From Kappaphycus alvarezii (lineage: Eukaryota; Rhodophyta; Florideophyceae; Gigartinales; Solieriaceae), in contig NADL03000010.1 in the NCBI GenBank assembly GCA_002205965.3, positions 1 to 64,000 on the forward strand: a stretch of DNA of 64,000 nt, written 5' to 3'. The notes under the pieces were generated by a model. It was not told where the DNA came from. It searched no databases and saw only the letters and a list, made by a program, of their open reading frames with translations. Positions 22,556 to 31,683 of the stretch are shown one piece after another (position 1 is the stretch's first letter; each line of letters opens with the position of its first letter). Both the position numbers and the translations under genes were made by a program.

Positions 22556-24075
22556 TGATAGGGGTAAATCGTCGGAGAAGAGATATTCAGAATCAACCAC
22601 CCCAAGAAGGAGGTGTTGCAAGCGACAAAAGTGCTACCGTGGTATAGTTGAACGAACGAAAAGGAGTGAATAGGGACGACAGTTGAATGGGCTACAAGCA
22701 AGTATGGAAGGGGCAGGGTCTACCACCTATGCTTAGTGACTAGGGTAAAATAAATGCTTCTTGGGTCTGAAGTTGACTCTCACTTCCTAACTATTTGGGA
22801 CTGAGCTTGAAGCTGTATGCCAACTTGCTTGCACTCTCCATGAGGAAGCGGTTTACTCAGCTTATATAGACTTTTGGCTAACCCTAAAGTCCGAACAAAA
22901 CCACAGAAGGTACCAGGAAATGCATACAAATAATTTGTGTGGGTGATATACTCTAAACAAAAGATACTTAAGAAACTAACAATCCATGAGGTCCTCTTAT
23001 TTCCCATTCTCTAAATCAGATCCAAACAACTCCTCTAAAATATCCATGCTGTCCAAGCAGTCCCCACAAATATCTGCGAATGGCTCACAGCTCTCTATTC
23101 CCTCCTGGGAGATATCTAAACTACTAAAGATATCTCCATCCGGTTCCAGCGTCGGCACCACTTGATCCATACTCTCCAGTCCAGGCCCCACCAGTACAAC
23201 ACTTTCCATGCCCCCATTTCCCTCATCCAACTCGTCCTCGTCCTCGTCATCCTCCTCTTCCTCCTCTTCATCCTCATCCTCATCCTCATCCTCATCTTCA
23301 TCCTCATCTTCAACCTCATCCTCATCTTCATCCTCATCCTCATCCTCATCGTTATTAACCTCATAGACCAATCCAGGGGCTACCCACTCCTCAAAGGTCT
23401 CTCCAGCTCCCTCCTCGATGTCCCACTCCTGACCCTCAGGTACCTCCTCGGCCTCATCCTCGACGAAGAGCTTGCGGACGAATTCTATTATCTTCTTCTT
23501 AGTCTGCCGTCTCAGGTAGTCGTCTGCATCCGTCGGGCCATATACTGCGAGCGCAAGGCCGTTTAAGGGCGAGAGGGGCGGTTTTTAGTGATAGGCGGGA
23601 GGGGCGAAGGTTGCTATTTTGGTTGTAAATGATTGTAGACGGAGGATAGAGGGTGTGTTGGGTGTGTTGGGGGAGAGGAGTGATGAGTAAAATGATCAGG
23701 GACGTTTGAACTTGGAATAAAAAGGTTTAAATAGGCTCCCGGGGCAGGTTCTATCGATTAGGAATAGGTAAAATAAATCTGCAAGGGATTTGTAGTAGTG
23801 CATTTGCGCCCTTTTTCTCAAAAAAAACGAATTTGGAGGAGGAGGTAAGCAAAAAGGGAAAAAGAACTTGATTCGGGATCGATTCAGAGGGGTAGATACA
23901 GTATAAAAATATCTAGATAAAATAGAAGTAAATTTGGGGGGACCGCGGTAATGATAAGCGAGGTTCAGAGAGGACGAGGAAGGACCGGAACTATAAGCAA
24001 ATTTGGACAAGGAGAGGTAATACAGTAAACTATAGGCCTGTAGATGACGGCGACAAAAAAAATCTGCGCCTAACA
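22556..24075 (-). repeat. Right LTR arm (minus orientation), 1.5-kb LTR type
   Basis: The inverted copy of 20936-22460 with scattered substitutions and small indels, so the two arms have diverged slightly since formation. It holds the longer open version of the acidic-protein frame (22997-23584). Confidence 0.9.
22997..23584 (-). CDS. Acidic protein encoded inside the LTR
   Basis: One open frame of 195 codons lies wholly within the right LTR arm. The N-terminal part reads LNGLALAVYGPTDADDYLRR then KKKIIEFVRKLFVEDEAEE. A run of about 45 Asp/Glu residues follows, and a C-terminal block with EPFADICGDCLDSMDILEEL. No ATG is seen near the front: a TAA (23585-23587) precedes, and the start present in the other arm (ATGAGCAACC) is altered here and out of frame by one base. 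Homologous blocks occur in the LTR-like regions at 39-40 kb and 53-54 kb, which argues that it was a maintained protein rather than a chance frame. Function unknown. Confidence 0.55.
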   Translation of the reverse strand, partial: KPPLSPLNGLALAVYGPTDADDYLRRQTKKKIIEFVRKLFVEDEAEEVPEGQEWDIEEGAGETFEEWVAPGLVYEVNNDEDEDEDEDEDEVEDEDEDEDEDEDEDEEEEEEDDEDEDELDEGNGGMESVVLVGPGLESMDQVVPTLEPDGDIFSSLDISQEGIESCEPFADICGDCLDSMDILEELFGSDLENGK

Positions 24076-24080
24076 CAAGT

Positions 24081-25510
24081 ATTGATAAGGCCGCCAGTTC
24101 ATAAGCGCCACTTTGTTCCGTAGCGAATGTATGGACTTTCAGTTGTTTACGAATCGCCTCCTCCTACTAGTTATTTCCATAAGAGAAGAAAGGATTTGGT
24201 GTTTTTCTTGAAGATATATCCGATCTATCCCCGATCTATCTTTCAATAAGTGAATCGGAGTTAGGAAACGCATGGGAGATCTATCGCGACCTTGAATCGA
24301 AAACCATGAACACCTTGTTTTCAGTTTCAAGTATTAAATCAGAGGGCTGTACACTCTCCGACCCACTGTTGGAGGTTGGCCCCTGATGCATGCGCAGTGT
24401 TTCGGTATAACCTTTTTGAGTCGACTGTGGTTGTCAGGAAATCTCTAGGACAGATCGAATATATCTTCCAAGAGTAAAACACCCGAACCTTTTCCCCTCT
24501 CACACCCTATTTGCCTGGGCTCTTAAATCACTACCGCTGGGAGGCATTCTGCGTTAACGGTTGCTTCGAAACCCGCATGTCTGGTGAAAGGGCTTGCAGC
24601 AACTTTTTAGTCGCCGTTCCGTAACACGCCCATTTTCACCGTCATGTTATCTCCGCCGCCGCCACACTGCACAAGCTAATGGGAATTTCACCCTTTTTCC
24701 AGTCGCAGTAAACTAGCCCAAACGTTCCCCTTACCGCTAGGTAGGGAACCCTAGGACGAGGCAGGCAGCAGTTGTCGCCTAATTCATCTTGTCGAAAATC
24801 ATTAATCCGTGCCACAAGTTTCGATTTTAGGGGGTTACAATCTCGTCCGGAAAGTGGGGTCGGCTTTCGATACGGCTTCACTCTGCTTTACGTGAAAGAG
24901 GGAACACGGAGGTTCAGATACCGTAACAAATATGCTGGCTGATACCCAGCCAACTTGCCTGGTAGTTATGCGAAAGTAGGCCAGACCTAATGACGACAAT
25001 GGCATGCCTGAGAGAGGTTTCAAAAGCCTTTAGGGACCGACAGAATCACTTTTGGTAACCGCCACGATATCCTTTCGAAATATCGAGGACATGATTAATT
25101 CTTCTGCAACAACACGCCGCACTAGTGGTCTCCTCTAACGCGGCCTGTTGGTTGTCTGGTCTCCCCTTATCTATCTAGATAGAGTGAAGACGTCCGCTAT
25201 CTCCTTCATTACTCAACGGCTTCCTCACAAACTCCCCTGGTTCTCAGCCTTCCGAGCTCCAACGGTAAATACATCCCCTATTTACACCCTCTTTCAAAAT
25301 TAAATCACCCCACACTTACCTCCTCTTGGTTTTGCTGATGGAGTGAGGAGTATGACACGCTAGGTGCATGCAAAAGGACCAGCATTCTAAAAGACAGAAG
25401 AAGAACAAAAGTGTGCAAGTCATGCGGAGTTTTTTTTGGGCCGACATAGGCTCGCGATAGAGCAATGTAGAGAGATAGCAGAGTAAATCTTGGTGATGAC
25501 TGCTCGAATG
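24081..25510. other. Non-coding; copies of motifs M1 and M2
   Basis: No gene. Motif M1 (core CTCTTGGAAGATATATCCGA) occurs near 24195-24232 (plus) and 24451-24500 (minus, as TATCTTCCAAGAGTAAAACA). Motif M2 occurs near 24903-24960 (GTAACAAATATGCTGGCTGA). Short minus-strand ORFs at 24642-25023 and 25305-25537 have no motif. Confidence 0.5.
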
Positions 25511-25515
25511 ATATC

Positions 25516-26235
25516 TGATGTGCGCAAATTCGCACACGAAAAAATTTAGATGAGGACCATAATTGTATACAGTATTGGAACTGGGAAGATATTTTTACAG
25601 TTTTTGAATTTGCAAGATATTTTTAATTTGGGTGAGTGTGGCAAATTCATCGGTTGATTTTTTATTTTAGGACACGCTGTCATAGTGGATGTCAGTACAG
25701 TTCTAGGTTGTGGGTGATACTACGAGTGACTCTGAAAGGTCTATATAATGGCCACATCAATTCCCACCCCTGGCCGATGGGTGGCTGGCATGGGTATGGC
25801 ACCTAGATATTTACCTTGAGGAAATATCTTCTAATGGTCTCTCTGGTTCACACGATTCCCGTGAATGCGTTTTATGGTATTTAGTATGTTTGATTGAGAC
25901 TTTAGGATTAGCCGAAAGGTCTATATAAGCTGAGTAAAGTGCTTCCTCCTTGAGAGGTCAAGCAAGTTGGCAGACAACTTCAGGTCAAGCTCCGAGTAGT
26001 AGGAAGTTGAGAGTCAACTTCAGACCCTAGAAAACTTTTTCCTAAGCTGGTCGCAGAGCATCAGTGGTAGACCCTGCCCCTTTTATACTTGCTTGTAGCC
26101 CTCTCAACTCTCTCCCATATACACTCCTTTTTATTTGTTCAACTATACCACGGTAGCACTTTTGTCGCTCGCAACACCTCCGTCTTGGGGTAGTTGGTTC
26201 TAAGTATCTCTTCTCCCGACGATTTACCCCTATCA
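25516..26235 (+). repeat. 5' LTR of Ty3-like element
   Basis: 720 bp, TGATGTGCGC...CCCCTATCA. It holds two TATA boxes in the same local context, GAAAGGTCTATATAA, at 25734-25748 and 25914-25928, exactly 180 bases apart. The 3' part is shared with the 1.5-kb LTR type at 20936-24075. Confidence 0.96.
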
Positions 26236-26237
26236 TT

Positions 26238-26255
26238 TGGTACTCTTGTGGAGGG
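26238..26255 (+). promoter_or_regulatory. Primer-binding site
   Basis: Two bases after the LTR the sequence reads TGGTACTCTTGTGGAGGG. The leading TGG pairs with a tRNA CCA end, so the primer would be a tRNA ending AAGAGTACCA. I cannot name the tRNA without a tRNA set from this genome. The same site is in the palindromic element's leader. Confidence 0.7.
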
Positions 26256-26324
26256 GGTTGCACCCGAGGTATTCGAGTTGAGCAGTCTTAGGGAACCATT
26301 CGAGGGGATTTCTTTTCTGTAATC

Positions 26325-27332
26325 ATGGATCTCAACGCTGCTCGTATAACGTTCACAGGGGGCAAGAATGAAGACGTTGAGGAGTTTCTCTATACATATG
26401 TCAACGTTGTGATGCGTGAGAAGAGCGATGAAGAGAAGGCCGAAAGTATCTTCGCCTATCTTCATGGTGACGCAAAGCACAAATATAAGGCCAAGTTTAT
26501 CAACGGGTGGTCTCTTAACGGGAATGGGCGTAACTTCGGTGAGGTATGTGAGTGGCTTGTGAAAGAATATGCTAAGCAGGTAGAACCAGATGAGATGATT
26601 CGTACCGCCATAGAGGCCCGGCTCAACTTCGACGATTTGTTAAGCTCATTGGTATACTTGTGTGATCTCTATGAAAAGGCTGGGTTCAACGCCCAAGCCA
26701 AGTACGGAATGCTGCGTAAGGCGGCGATGGGGGATAAGCGGCTCTCCGATTTCCTCCTCATCAAGGGCCCTCACACTTTTAATGAACTGAAGGGTACCAT
26801 AGTAGAATTTGTCAAAAATTCGGAGACGTTTCAGTCACTAAGTGAGGTACCGAGGGAAACCCGCACATCTGCTATCGTACATCCTGAAAAGAATTATCAA
26901 AGGCCAGCGACTAGCGCAGCAGCATTGGAATCAGTCAGGAGCGATGTCAAAAACTTGGAAGAAAGGTTGGAAACCCGATTCGATAATCGACTTGACATGA
27001 TAACCTCGCAGTTGGAAAGCCTTACTCTTACCATTAAGAAGAACCAGTCTGGGGCCCCCAAGGCCGCAGAAGTCTGTTCCTACTGTCACAAGCCTGGACA
27101 CTTTGCAAATAGGTGTCCTGATAATCCACATAGAAACACTCGTTGTGGAAAGTGCGGTCGTTACGGGCATCATGAAAGTAACTGCTGGTCTAAAGACAAC
27201 AGAAGAGCAAATTTATCGGACGCGAGGAGTGAGTCAGGACCAGAGATGAAAATCTTACAAAACAGAAGGATCAAAGGTTGGCGGATGCCGGTAATGTATC
27301 CATCGCTGAAGAAATCAGTCAAGTTAATGTGA
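26325..27332 (+). CDS. gag: Gag of Ty3-like element
   Basis: 335 codons from the ATG that follows the leader. The first two thirds form a helical capsid-like domain (DEEKAESIFAYLHGDAKHKY). Near residues 251-287 are two standard CCHC knuckles, CSYCHKPGHFANRC and CGKCGRYGHHESNC, which bind the genomic RNA. The C-terminus overlaps the protease frame by about 100 bases in the -1 frame, as in elements that make Gag-Pol by -1 frameshifting. The shift should occur between the TGA of the protease frame near 27225 and the gag stop at 27330-27332. Confidence 0.93.
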   Translation: MDLNAARITFTGGKNEDVEEFLYTYVNVVMREKSDEEKAESIFAYLHGDAKHKYKAKFINGWSLNGNGRNFGEVCEWLVKEYAKQVEPDEMIRTAIEARLNFDDLLSSLVYLCDLYEKAGFNAQAKYGMLRKAAMGDKRLSDFLLIKGPHTFNELKGTIVEFVKNSETFQSLSEVPRETRTSAIVHPEKNYQRPATSAAALESVRSDVKNLEERLETRFDNRLDMITSQLESLTLTIKKNQSGAPKAAEVCSYCHKPGHFANRCPDNPHRNTRCGKCGRYGHHESNCWSKDNRRANLSDARSESGPEMKILQNRRIKGWRMPVMYPSLKKSVKLM

Positions 27333-28201
27333 CAAAAAGGGATGGGGAAGGGAACGTTTTGTCGAAAAAACCTAGGCTAGATTATGGAATGCTGGAGCAT
27401 ATCCCAGCACCTGTACCTCCTCGAACCAAGAGGCTTGATCAAGTTGTTCCAGGGGTGGGAAACACTTCGGCCAAGAAGACGAGAAAGAGTAAGAAATTTA
27501 AGAGTATCCCGAAGGACGTACTAGAATATGTGAAGAAGTACAATTTGGTGGCTGAGCTTGCATCGGCCCCAACTGGGATAACGTTTGGTCAACTTTTGAG
27601 GGGCGACGCAGAGGATGCGAGAAAAGAACTCAAAAAAATTATCAGGTCTAATAAGTCCGCTAAGGGTAAGAAACTGTTTCTTCAATCGGCCTCGACAGCA
27701 CCAAGACGTCTTAAACTAGTACCAGTCAAAGTATTGGGAATGCAAACCCAAGCTCTTTTCGATTCGGGCGCTGTTCCAAACCTTATCTCAGAAACTTTGG
27801 TGACAGATTTAGGTCTCGAAATTATTCCAACTACTCGAAGAATAACTGTGGCGGATGGAACCGTCTCAAAATGCATGGGCACTGTTAACAAGGTTTCCGT
27901 GTTCTTTGGGGACTCTAAAGTTGATGTAGACTTTCTCGTCATGCCGGAGCTCCCTTTCGATGCAATCATTGGCTGTCCTACCATGGAAAGACTAGGGACC
28001 TGCATTGACTTGGGCAACCAAATCGTTTCAGTTAATGTTGACGGCAGAAACGTGAAGATGCCCCTGGATTTCGACAAAAGCACACATCCGGAAGATCTAA
28101 GAAGACGGACAGTGAAGATTTCACTTCTAGCTATGACAGCGAAGATTCCGAACCAACTAACACTTTCGGAAGTGAGAAAGGGTACGCTCGGGGGACAATG
28201 A
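27278..28201 (+). CDS. Protease region of Pol
   Basis: Open frame in -1 relative to gag. It is open from just after the stop near 27225 and likely entered by frameshift, so no own start is needed. A basic linker (KKTRKSKKFKSIPKD) leads to a retropepsin: catalytic ALFDSGAVPNLIS (Asp at 27761), a flap-side ITVADGTVSKCMG, and the closing IIGCPTMERLG. It acts as a homodimer to cut the polyprotein. The frame ends in the overlap ATGA at 28198-28201, where the TGA stop shares bases with the ATG of the next frame. Confidence 0.9.
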   Translation: MADAGNVSIAEEISQVNVTKRDGEGNVLSKKPRLDYGMLEHIPAPVPPRTKRLDQVVPGVGNTSAKKTRKSKKFKSIPKDVLEYVKKYNLVAELASAPTGITFGQLLRGDAEDARKELKKIIRSNKSAKGKKLFLQSASTAPRRLKLVPVKVLGMQTQALFDSGAVPNLISETLVTDLGLEIIPTTRRITVADGTVSKCMGTVNKVSVFFGDSKVDVDFLVMPELPFDAIIGCPTMERLGTCIDLGNQIVSVNVDGRNVKMPLDFDKSTHPEDLRRRTVKISLLAMTAKIPNQLTLSEVRKGTLGGQ

Positions 28202-28503
28202 ACATGACATGGGACGATTATGATTCTGGGTTTGAAACAGATGAAGAATGGAATTCTAGGGTAGGTTTGACACCTGAATGTGTTTCTTTTTGCGATAATA
28301 TCGAATCAAAGGACGGAATTCGGGCATGAAAGAAGATTACAATTGCACGGAAAACAAGGAATATATCGAATTCCATATCTGAAGATGTGAGCACGCCGGA
28401 AGAGGTCCTTCAAAATTTGGAGGGTGAGGATCAAGAAAAGGACCAGCGCCAAATTGGAGAAATTCAAGAAAAAGTACAGCACCTTCCAGCCCCGCCTCAA
28501 TGA
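28198..28503 (+). CDS. Acidic linker between protease and RT, with one in-frame TGA
   Basis: The ATG of an ATGA overlap opens a frame -1 to the protease frame. It encodes an acidic, hydrophilic linker (DDYDSGFETDEEW..., later EEVLQNLEGEDQEKDQRQIG). A TGA at 28327-28329 interrupts it, but the frame stays protein-like afterwards. It ends at TGA 28501-28503, which again overlaps the ATG of the RT frame (ATGA at 28500-28503). It has the position and character of the linker preceding RT in Ty3 elements. Confidence 0.6.
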
Positions 28504-29711
28504 TAATATCCGACATGTTAACATCTTCCGAAGTAATTGCATGGAGTGTATCAGATTTAAGACAAGCAAGTGTACCGGTCACTCACTCATTTGAACTTAC
28601 CGATACTCAACCAATTTACCACAGGCCTAGACGTCAACCGCCAAAATATGACCAATTTATCTCAGAGAATGTTACAAGTATGCTGGAAAATGATATCATT
28701 CGGCCAGTTTCATCCCCATGGTCATTTCCAGTTGTGGTCGCACCAAAGAAGGATGGAAAGCTGCGTTTTTGCGTCGATTACCGACAACTGAACCAGAGAA
28801 TGATACCCGATCGATTTCCGATTCCGAATATGGAGGAAATCCTCGAGGACTTGAAGGACGGGAGATACTTCACCTCAATTGATCTTTACACTGGTTATTG
28901 GCAGATTCCATTGGATGAAAAATGCAAGGAAAAAACAACTTTTACCAGCAAAGCCGGTACATTCAGGTTCGAAGTGATGCCTTTTGGTCTCATGAATGCC
29001 CCAGCTACATTCCAAAGAATGATGAACGAGGTTTTGAAAGGACTTCCATTTGCAAGAGTTTATATCGATGATGTAGTGATATTCTCAAAAACCTTGGATC
29101 AGCACATATCGCATGTCAAGACTGTGGTGGAGAAAATAGCTGCGTACAGCCTGAAAATTAAGTTAAGCAAATGCTTCTTTGCGAAAACGTCTATCCAATT
29201 ACTCGGTCATATCGTCGATCAAGAGGGAATTAAAGTGGATCCAGAGAAAACGAAAAAAATCAAGTTGGCACCAAGGCCCGCTTCAAAGACGGAGGTTCGA
29301 AGCTTCTTAGGACTGGCCTCATATTACAGGAGATTTATCAAAGATTTCGCCAAGACTGCAGCACCGTTACATGCCAGCACAACAAAGAACGGAAAATTTT
29401 TATGGAACAAGGAAATGCAAACCGCATTTGAAGAGCTTAAAGATAAGCTATGTGTCCCCCCAGTGCTCATGTATCCAGATTTCAAGAGACCATTTGTTGT
29501 GGAGACAGATGCCTCAGAACGGTCTTTGGGTGCCGTTTTGTCCCAAAAAGATGAAAACGGAAGACTACACCCGGTTCAATTCGCAAGTCGCACTCTGAAT
29601 GATGCGGAAAGGAGATACTCAGTCTGCGAAAAAAGCGCTCGCTGTTGTCTTCGCACTGAAAAAGTTTCGCGTATACCTTTTATCACTCGAGAAATTTGTC
29701 TTGATAACTGA
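28500..29711 (+). CDS. Reverse transcriptase of Ty3-like element
   Basis: All RT motifs are visible and intact: SPWSFPVVVAPKKDGKLRFC, FTSIDLYTGYWQIPL, FEVMPFGLMNAPATFQRMM, the catalytic VYIDDVVIFS (YIDD at 29061-29072), LLGHIVDQEGI, and the connection LGLASYYRRFIKDFAKTAAP. RNase H starts in this frame (VETDASERSLGAVLSQ) up to AERRYSVCE. After an A6 run (29629-29634) this frame becomes nonsense and the protein continues in the +1 frame. Confidence 0.96.
   Translation: MIISDMLTSSEVIAWSVSDLRQASVPVTHSFELTDTQPIYHRPRRQPPKYDQFISENVTSMLENDIIRPVSSPWSFPVVVAPKKDGKLRFCVDYRQLNQRMIPDRFPIPNMEEILEDLKDGRYFTSIDLYTGYWQIPLDEKCKEKTTFTSKAGTFRFEVMPFGLMNAPATFQRMMNEVLKGLPFARVYIDDVVIFSKTLDQHISHVKTVVEKIAAYSLKIKLSKCFFAKTSIQLLGHIVDQEGIKVDPEKTKKIKLAPRPASKTEVRSFLGLASYYRRFIKDFAKTAAPLHASTTKNGKFLWNKEMQTAFEELKDKLCVPPVLMYPDFKRPFVVETDASERSLGAVLSQKDENGRLHPVQFASRTLNDAERRYSVCEKSARCCLRTEKVSRIPFITREICLDN
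29629..29634 (+). other. Frame change within RNase H at an A6 run
   Basis: The RT frame reads C-E-K and then leaves frame. The +1 frame resumes K-A-L-A-V-V-F-A-L-K-K. Related elements have C-E-K-E-A-L-A, so the simplest explanation is loss of two bases near the A-run. A programmed +1 shift or a sequencing error in the homopolymer are alternatives. Confidence 0.7.
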
Positions 29712-31683
29712 TCACCAGGCACTTAAGACAGCATTCCAAAAGAAAGATGTACATCACCGCTTGGCCCGATGGCTCGACATTTTCGCAGAATATCGGTTTG
29801 AAATTGTGTATAGGCCCGGACGCAATAATCAGCCTGCCGACTACCTATCCCGCTTGAGGGATCCACTGATTCCAAATGAAAAAGCTTCCGAGAACATCGT
29901 CGGAGTTGCCGAGGTGCAAGTGCCGAACAATAACGAGTACGAAGCTAATATTGACGGACTAATTAAATTCCTGGATGGACTAGAAATGAGAAAGGTTGAT
30001 ATTGAACACAGAAATTGGGTACGCAGGAATCAAAAGGCTTTTACACTATGGAATGGGAAACTCTTCCGACACACGAAAGCCGGTCCTCGACTAGTGGCCC
30101 CTTTGAAAGAAAGAATGAAGATCTTGAGGACTTTTCATGATGAGTTAGGGCATTGGGATCTCGAAACAACCAAGAAATTCGTTACTGAGAGATTCTGGTG
30201 GCCCAGTATCCATAAGGACGTCTATAACTTCGTGAAAAGCTGCGACAACTGTCAAAAATTCACGCCAATACGAAAGTATAAGACAACTCTAGGCTTTCCA
30301 GTTTCCGGTCTCTTTGAAACCTTTTCAATTGACTTTGCCGGCCCATTCAAGGAAACCTCTTCCGGAAACAAATATCTCCTTATAGGGGTGGAACATCTTA
30401 CTGGATGGCCAATAGCAGTTGCAGTTGAGGAGGCCAATGCTGAAGTGGTCCTGAGATTCATCGAAAAAGAAATAATTGAACCGTTTGGTCTTCCAAAAAG
30501 GATCATCTCGGATAACGCACTTTGTTTTACTGCAACTTCACTGCTTCGTTTCTTGGAAGAAAAAGGTATTCAGCTAAAGACAGTTCTCGCATATGCTCCT
30601 ATGTCAAACGGGAAAGCGGAGAGGATGGTTGGAACCATCAAACGATCAATATCGAAAACTATGTCCGAGAATGAAATCCAGTGGGAAGATGCCTTACCAA
30701 AAGTGTTATACGGCTATCGGCGAAGAAGAGGAAGAAGTGGACGGTCACCGTTTGAGCTAATGTACGGAAGAGCTCCTAGAATGTTACAGAGAGATATGGA
30801 AACAAATGTTATCGATGAAGAGAGTAGAGAGGTCGAACTATTGGCCACCGAAAGCTGGAGATCACACCGCGCGCTAACACAGACAAGAAATAAGGATGAA
30901 GAGCCTCCAGTCCAAACTTTCTCAGTCGGCTCTAAAGTACTTGTAGCACACGGAAAAGCAATGCAACAGGCTGTGAAGTGGCCGGCTTTCCAAACAAAGT
31001 ACTCGAACCCTTGCATCGTCACGGAGGAAAGACACCCGCATTATAAGCTCTGTTCAAGCTCAGGGAAGAGATCAAGGAGGGCAATCCATGCACGTCGTCT
31101 GGTCCCTTACCATCAGAGGCCTGAAGAATTCCTTCTCACACAGGACTATGCGCAACCACGAGGCATACTCATCTTTAACTATAGAATGATTCCTATGGGA
31201 GGAAAAAGGGCCTGGGAATGGATCATCTCGATTACGCGTGACTACTACGAACTCCACGTAATCATCCATTTCTACATTAATATATGCCTATGTTTTCGTA
31301 CGTTGAACGGACCATTGCTACCTCAAGAAGATTTCCGACTATTGATCAGAGTTCTATTCTCATTCCAAAACGGAAGGTTCACGGAAGCAGGTCCAGAGTT
31401 TGTGGAAGTCATATATCATTACTCTATAGGGAGGTATGGAATGGTAGCTATCGGAGACTTGTCGCAAACATATCTGAACATTATCCGTCCAGTTTACGTA
31501 TTTCTCAAGAACAACCAAGATGTGCGACTGAGAGGTTACAGCTTGCCCCCTGATATGGAATATCGACTGGTCCCATATCCTCTATGGGAACCTTACGTTG
31601 CTTCCGCTCAGAAATACAACCTCAGCCGAAGACCAGGATCCTCCCGAGGCCGTGATGATGATACGAGCTGGACCATCAAGTGA
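29635..31683 (+). CDS. RNase H (C-terminal part), integrase and post-integrase domain 1
   Basis: Continues Pol in the +1 frame. RNase H: FVLITDHQALKTAF, then FEIVYRPGRNNQPADYLSR. Integrase: zinc-binding FHDELGHWDLETTKKF and CDNCQKF; catalytic Asp at 30331 (SIDFAGP), Asp at 30511 (IISDNALCF) and Glu at 30619 (GKAERMVG), an exact D,D(35)E. The end is a GPY/F-like basic module (RAIHARRLVPYHQRP). About 31161-31610 encodes an extra unknown domain (INICLCFRTLNGPLLPQEDF...) that is repeated downstream. The frame stops at 31681-31683. Confidence 0.93.
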   Translation, partial: ALAVVFALKKFRVYLLSLEKFVLITDHQALKTAFQKKDVHHRLARWLDIFAEYRFEIVYRPGRNNQPADYLSRLRDPLIPNEKASENIVGVAEVQVPNNNEYEANIDGLIKFLDGLEMRKVDIEHRNWVRRNQKAFTLWNGKLFRHTKAGPRLVAPLKERMKILRTFHDELGHWDLETTKKFVTERFWWPSIHKDVYNFVKSCDNCQKFTPIRKYKTTLGFPVSGLFETFSIDFAGPFKETSSGNKYLLIGVEHLTGWPIAVAVEEANAEVVLRFIEKEIIEPFGLPKRIISDNALCFTATSLLRFLEEKGIQLKTVLAYAPMSNGKAERMVGTIKRSISKTMSENEIQWEDALPKVLYGYRRRRGRSGRSPFELMYGRAPRMLQRDMETNVIDEESREVELLATESWRSHRALTQTRNKDEEPPVQTFSVGSKVLVAHGKAMQQAVKWPAFQTKYSNPCIVTEERHPHYKLCSSSGKRSRRAIHARRLVPYHQRPEEFLLTQDYAQPRGILIFNYRMIPMGGKRAWEWIISITRDYYELHVIIHFYINICLCFRTLNGPLLPQEDFRLLIRVLFSFQNGRFTEAGPEFVEVIYHYSIGRYGMVAIGDLSQTYLNIIRPVYVFLKNNQDVRLRGYSLPPDMEYRLVPYPLWEPYVASAQKYNLSRRPGSSRGRDDDTSWTIK

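Larger units (their letters stand above)
20936..24075. mobile_element. Palindromic LTR element: LTR / leader / inverted LTR
   Basis: Two arms of 1525 and 1520 bp (20936-22460 and 22556-24075) are near-perfect inverted copies. Each starts at the outer end with TGTTAGGCGCAG and ends inside with CCCCTATCA. The whole is flanked by a perfect 5-bp duplication CAAGT (20931-20935 and 24076-24080), so it integrated as one unit through the two outer U3 ends. The 95-bp centre is the reverse complement of the leader and primer site seen after the 5' LTR of the element at 25516. Nothing else of gag-pol remains. A normal element has direct LTRs; this one is an aberrant reverse-transcription or autointegration product, or a foldback-type derivative. 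Confidence 0.92.

Noticed and set aside
26236-26324. The GC-rich leader as a tRNA gene
   Set aside because: It ends with a TGG-type primer site directly after an LTR and is repeated in the palindromic element's centre; it is a primer-binding leader.
28327-28329. TGA as a sense codon in this genome
   Set aside because: TGA ends many frames at sensible places here (for example protease, and the secreted-protein ORF); one in-frame TGA in an element is better explained by mutation or readthrough.
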